Of a stretch of 14,259 nucleotides of DNA, positions 14,062-14,259 are shown in pieces (position 1 is the first letter of the stretch; each line of letters opens with the position of its first letter). The notes below the pieces were generated by a model. That model was not told the DNA's origin. It was given only the letters and a program-made list of their open reading frames with translations, and searched no databases. Origin of the DNA: Streptococcus mitis (GTDB lineage Bacteria; Bacillota; Bacilli; Lactobacillales; Streptococcaceae); assembly GCA_018364455.1 (NCBI GenBank), contig JAGZLW010000045.1:1-14259 (forward strand), read 5' to 3'. A program made the translations under genes and the position numbers.

Positions 14062-14090
14062 ATTATACACCATTTAAGCAAAAATATAAA
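14062..14090 (-). promoter_or_regulatory. Promoter of the oligopeptide-binding lipoprotein gene
   Basis: TATAAT (14062-14067) with TTTATA (14085-14090, four of six matches to TTGACA) 17 nt upstream on the minus strand, in a very A/T-rich stretch. The predicted start near 14055 gives a leader of about 26 nt with GGAG before the ATG. Confidence 0.6.
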
Positions 14091-14116
14091 GCCTTTTTGA
14101 ACTTTTTTACAAAAAT

Positions 14117-14150
14117 AAAAATCAGTAGACTCGAGTTCCTACTGATTTTT
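14117..14150 (-). terminator. rpmH terminator
   Basis: A perfect 12-bp inverted repeat, AAAAATCAGTAG and CTACTGATTTTT, around a 10-nt loop that contains the self-complementary ACTCGAGT. On the minus strand it is followed by ATTTTTG. It lies 17 nt after the rpmH stop and isolates the lipoprotein gene from rpmH transcription. Confidence 0.9.
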
Positions 14151-14167
14151 GTTATAGTTCGTTTGGA

Positions 14168-14259
14168 TTATGCAGCCAAAACTTTGCGTCCTTTACGACG
14201 ACGAGCTGCCAATACGCGACGACCGTTTTTAGTTGACATACGGTTACGGAATCCGTGTT
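14168..14259 (-). CDS. rpmH: 50S ribosomal protein L34, 3' part
   Basis: The minus strand encodes 29 C-terminal residues and a TAA; they begin HGFRNRMSTKNG and end RRRKGRKVLAA, the unmistakable C-terminus of bacterial ribosomal protein L34 (usually 44 aa). The first about 15 codons lie beyond the right edge. L34 is a small, very basic protein of the large ribosomal subunit. In many bacteria rpmH neighbours rnpA and yidC, which would lie outside the window if present here. The gene is followed at once by its own strong terminator. Confidence 0.97.
   Translation of the reverse strand, partial: HGFRNRMSTKNGRRVLAARRRKGRKVLAA

Noticed and set aside
1..14259. CRISPR array, prophage, insertion sequence, tRNA or defence cassette
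   Set aside because: No regularly spaced direct repeats, transposase or integrase, cloverleaf sequence or unexplained large gene-free region was found; apart from the BOX element the window is ordinary chromosomal genes.

Overview
The window looks like core chromosome of a mitis-group Streptococcus (S. mitis, S. oralis or S. pneumoniae type). This rests on low-GC codon use, protein sequences that read like the pneumococcal orthologues, streptococcal AGGA-type ribosome binding sites with extended -10 promoters, and a BOX repeat (the S. pneumoniae/S. mitis intergenic element) at 3094-3249. The species call is inference from recall; no search was run.

Layout. Every gene but one is on the minus strand. 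Reading in the direction of transcription from the right edge: the 3' part of rpmH (L34) with a strong terminator; a solitary Ali/Ami-type oligopeptide-binding lipoprotein; then, convergent to it and sharing a bidirectional terminator, a plus-strand KimA-type potassium importer with a near-consensus promoter. Divergent from kimA is a tightly packed run: tatD-rnmV, a probable internal promoter, then rsmA-rsgA-rpe-thiN-rmuC-yhaM (cbf1). Gene junctions in this run are overlaps or gaps of at most 10 nt, apart from the 65-nt gap before rsmA. Left of it are purR (own promoter, PurBox-like site and BOX-containing leader), lysA, and pflA with its own promoter and a cre-like site.

How the genes fit together. 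The long run is mainly RNA and ribosome maintenance: RNase M5 (5S rRNA maturation), RsmA (16S dimethylation), RsgA (30S assembly GTPase) and YhaM (3'-5' exoribonuclease). Mixed in are nuclease/DNA-maintenance proteins (TatD, RmuC) and two small metabolic enzymes (Rpe, ThiN). PurR controls purine genes by sensing PRPP, LysA makes lysine for protein and peptidoglycan, and PflA activates pyruvate formate-lyase under anaerobiosis.

No CRISPR array, prophage, insertion sequence, tRNA or new defence-like cassette is visible, and no gene-free stretch exceeds 300 bases (the longest is 3069-3334, described below). The most interesting items are the BOX element inside the purR leader behind a PurBox-like promoter, a LysA with non-canonical residues at two normally conserved PLP-site motifs, a KimA homologue without a c-di-AMP riboswitch leader, and the orphan peptide-binding lipoprotein.
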